From positions 62,001-126,000 of the forward strand of contig NZ_JAMXBF010000014.1 of assembly GCF_023823685.1 (NCBI RefSeq): DNA of 64,000 nt, written 5' to 3'. This DNA is from Pseudomonas subflava. Lineage in GTDB: Bacteria; Pseudomonadota; Gammaproteobacteria; Pseudomonadales; Pseudomonadaceae. How positions within the stretch are numbered: the first letter of the stretch is position 1; the number at the start of each line of letters is the position of its first letter. Of this stretch, positions 62,691-64,000 are shown piece after piece. Under the pieces are notes generated by a model, which had not been told where the DNA came from, did no database searches, and saw nothing but the letters and a program-made list of their open reading frames with translations. A program made the position numbers and the translations under genes.

Positions 62691-63713
62691 ATGACCGAGC
62701 AACTACCCGTTGCAGTACTGGGCGGCGGCAGCTTCGGCACCGCTCTTGCCAATCTCCTGGCCGCCAACGGCCAGCGTGTCCTGCAATGGATGCGTGATCC
62801 CGAGCAGGCCGAGGCCATGCGCACGCGGCGCGAGAACCCGCGCTACCTCAAGGGCATCAAGCTGCTGCCCGGCATCGAACCGGTCACCGACCTGCCGGCC
62901 ACGCTGGCCGCCTGTGAGCTGGTGTTTGTCGCGCTGCCGTCGTCGGCGCTGCGCCAGGCGCTGCAACCGGTGGCCGCAGGTCTCGCCGGCAAGCTGGTGG
63001 TGAGCACCACCAAGGGCATCGAGGCCGAGAGCTTCAAGCTGATGAGCCAGATCCTCGCCGAGGTGGCGCCGCAGGCGCGCATCGGTGTGCTGTCCGGACC
63101 CAACCTGGCGCGCGAGATCGCCGAACACGCGCTGACCGCCACGGTCATCGCCAGCGAGGACGAAGCGCTCTGCGAGCGGGTGCAGTCCGCGCTGCACGGC
63201 CGCACCTTCCGCGTCTACGCCAGCCGCGACAGCTTCGGCGTCGAGCTGGGCGGCGCGCTGAAGAACGTCTACGCCATCATCGCCGGTATGGCCGCCGCAC
63301 TGGGCATGGGCGAGAACACCAAGAGCATGCTGATTACCCGTGCCCTGGCCGAGATGACCCGCTTCGCCGTCACGCTCGGCGCCAATCCCATGACCTTCCT
63401 CGGCCTGGCCGGGGTGGGCGACCTGATCGTCACCTGTTCGTCGCCGAAGAGCCGCAACTACCAGGTCGGCTACGCCCTGGGCGAAGGCCTGTCGCTGGAG
63501 GACGCGGTGGCGCGCCTGGGCGAGGTGGCGGAAGGCGTCAACACCCTCAAGGTGCTGAAGAACAAGGCCGAGGAGCTGCAGGTCTACATGCCCCTGGTGG
63601 CCGGCCTGCATGCCATCCTGTTCGAGGGGCGCACGCTGGATCAGGTGATCCAGGCGCTGATGCGTGGCGAGCCCAAGACCGACGTAGACTTCATTTCCCC
63701 TAGCGGCTTCTGA
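62691..63713 (+). CDS. gpsA: glycerol-3-phosphate dehydrogenase [NAD(P)+]
   Basis: A 340-residue enzyme making glycerol-3-phosphate for phospholipids. The Rossmann motif is VLGGGSFGTALANLLA (near 9-24), with VVSTTKGIEAESFKLMSQIL and SGPNLAREIAEHALTA next, then the catalytic Lys region (GGALKNVYAIIAGMA) and GLAGVGDLIVTCSSPKSRNY. Normal length. It lies upstream of a DUF4389-type gene, as in other pseudomonads. Confidence 0.97.
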   Translation: MTEQLPVAVLGGGSFGTALANLLAANGQRVLQWMRDPEQAEAMRTRRENPRYLKGIKLLPGIEPVTDLPATLAACELVFVALPSSALRQALQPVAAGLAGKLVVSTTKGIEAESFKLMSQILAEVAPQARIGVLSGPNLAREIAEHALTATVIASEDEALCERVQSALHGRTFRVYASRDSFGVELGGALKNVYAIIAGMAAALGMGENTKSMLITRALAEMTRFAVTLGANPMTFLGLAGVGDLIVTCSSPKSRNYQVGYALGEGLSLEDAVARLGEVAEGVNTLKVLKNKAEELQVYMPLVAGLHAILFEGRTLDQVIQALMRGEPKTDVDFISPSGF

Positions 63714-63726
63714 GAAGGAGAGCGGC

Positions 63727-64000
63727 ATGAGCAACGAAACCAAGGAACTGGAACACGAATCCATCGCCCTGCGCATTCTGTGGATGGTGATCTTCGCCAT
63801 CGTCTGGCAACTGGCCGAGATCGTCCTCGGCTGCGTGGTCCTGCTGCAGCTGGGCTACCGCCTGTTCTACGGTGCGCCCAGCGGCTCCCTGCAGGGCTTC
63901 GGCGACAGCCTCAGCCAGTACCTGCAGCAGATCGGCCGCTTCGGCACCTTCAATACCGAAGAGAAGCCCTGGCCGTTCGCCGACTGGCCGACCCCGCGCG
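63727..64000 (+). CDS. DUF4389-type membrane protein (partial, runs off right edge)
   Basis: An open frame from ATG at 63727 with GAAGGAG upstream gives MSNETKELEHESIALRILW, a hydrophobic segment (MVIFAIVWQLAEIVLGCVVL), then LGYRLFYGAPSGSLQGFGDS, matching DUF4389. It follows gpsA by 13 bp. The C-terminus is outside the window. Confidence 0.85.
   Translation, partial: MSNETKELEHESIALRILWMVIFAIVWQLAEIVLGCVVLLQLGYRLFYGAPSGSLQGFGDSLSQYLQQIGRFGTFNTEEKPWPFADWPTPR

Overview
The window is high-GC Pseudomonas chromosome. The evidence is the Pseudomonas gene order gacA-uvrC-pgsA-tRNA(Gly-Cys-Leu), the fabA-fabB pair, htpG behind a sigma-32 promoter, and the overall protein content. A P. mendocina/oleovorans-like or P. 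aeruginosa-group lineage is plausible, but the species cannot be settled from the sequence alone.

Positions 1-34515 are most of a P2/phiCTX-type temperate myovirus prophage. Its left end, including the expected integrase and attL, lies outside the window. From left to right the layout is as follows. (1) A leftward early operon (1-4836) holds a TOPRIM/P-loop primase-helicase, small proteins, an Ogr-type zinc-finger activator, a CII-like regulator and two BcepMu gp16-type DNA-binding proteins. (2) A divergent immunity region (4834-5273) holds a perfect inverted-repeat operator, 10-bp-phased repeats and an XRE repressor. (3) A long accessory stretch (5329-12233) carries a zinc-ribbon membrane protein with a KAP-type P-loop NTPase, a compact SRAP-like protein, an RsmN/RsmF-type CsrA homologue, a LexA-box-controlled umuDC pair and an AT-richer divergent gene pair. 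(4) The late genes follow in P2 order: D, U, T, E/E', FII, FI, tail-fibre assembly, H, I, J, W, PAAR, V, S, R, lysis genes, X, L, M, N, O, then P and Q on the opposite strand. (5) The right end has a small gene in the slot where phiCTX carries its cytotoxin, then a cos-like sequence, a cluster of nine TTACC/GGTAA motifs, and the 3' end of a serine tRNA gene as the att site.

Three copies of a 19-bp dyad (TGTAGC-N7-GCTACA type) sit exactly where P2 has its late promoters: before FI, before V, and between O and P. With the Ogr homologue they give a simple picture. The XRE repressor holds the early operon off, induction releases ogr, and Ogr turns on the head, tail and lysis operons. The -1 frameshift signal in E (TTTTTTG) is conserved.

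Positions 34588-64000 are host chromosome: two secreted or lipid-anchored proteins, gacA, uvrC, pgsA, three tRNAs, a MAPEG protein, two paralogous small lipoproteins, two hotdog thioesterases, a membrane protein, htpG, an MHYT hybrid kinase overlapping an HD-GYP regulator, a dienelactone hydrolase, a secreted protein, pirin and OsmC, a soluble chemoreceptor, a periplasmic binding-like protein, a secreted amidohydrolase, a DUF3859 protein, fabB/fabA, a hybrid kinase, gpsA, and the start of a DUF4389-type gene. The prophage brings its own Rsm-type regulator, and its right end lies about 2.3 kb from the host gacA gene.
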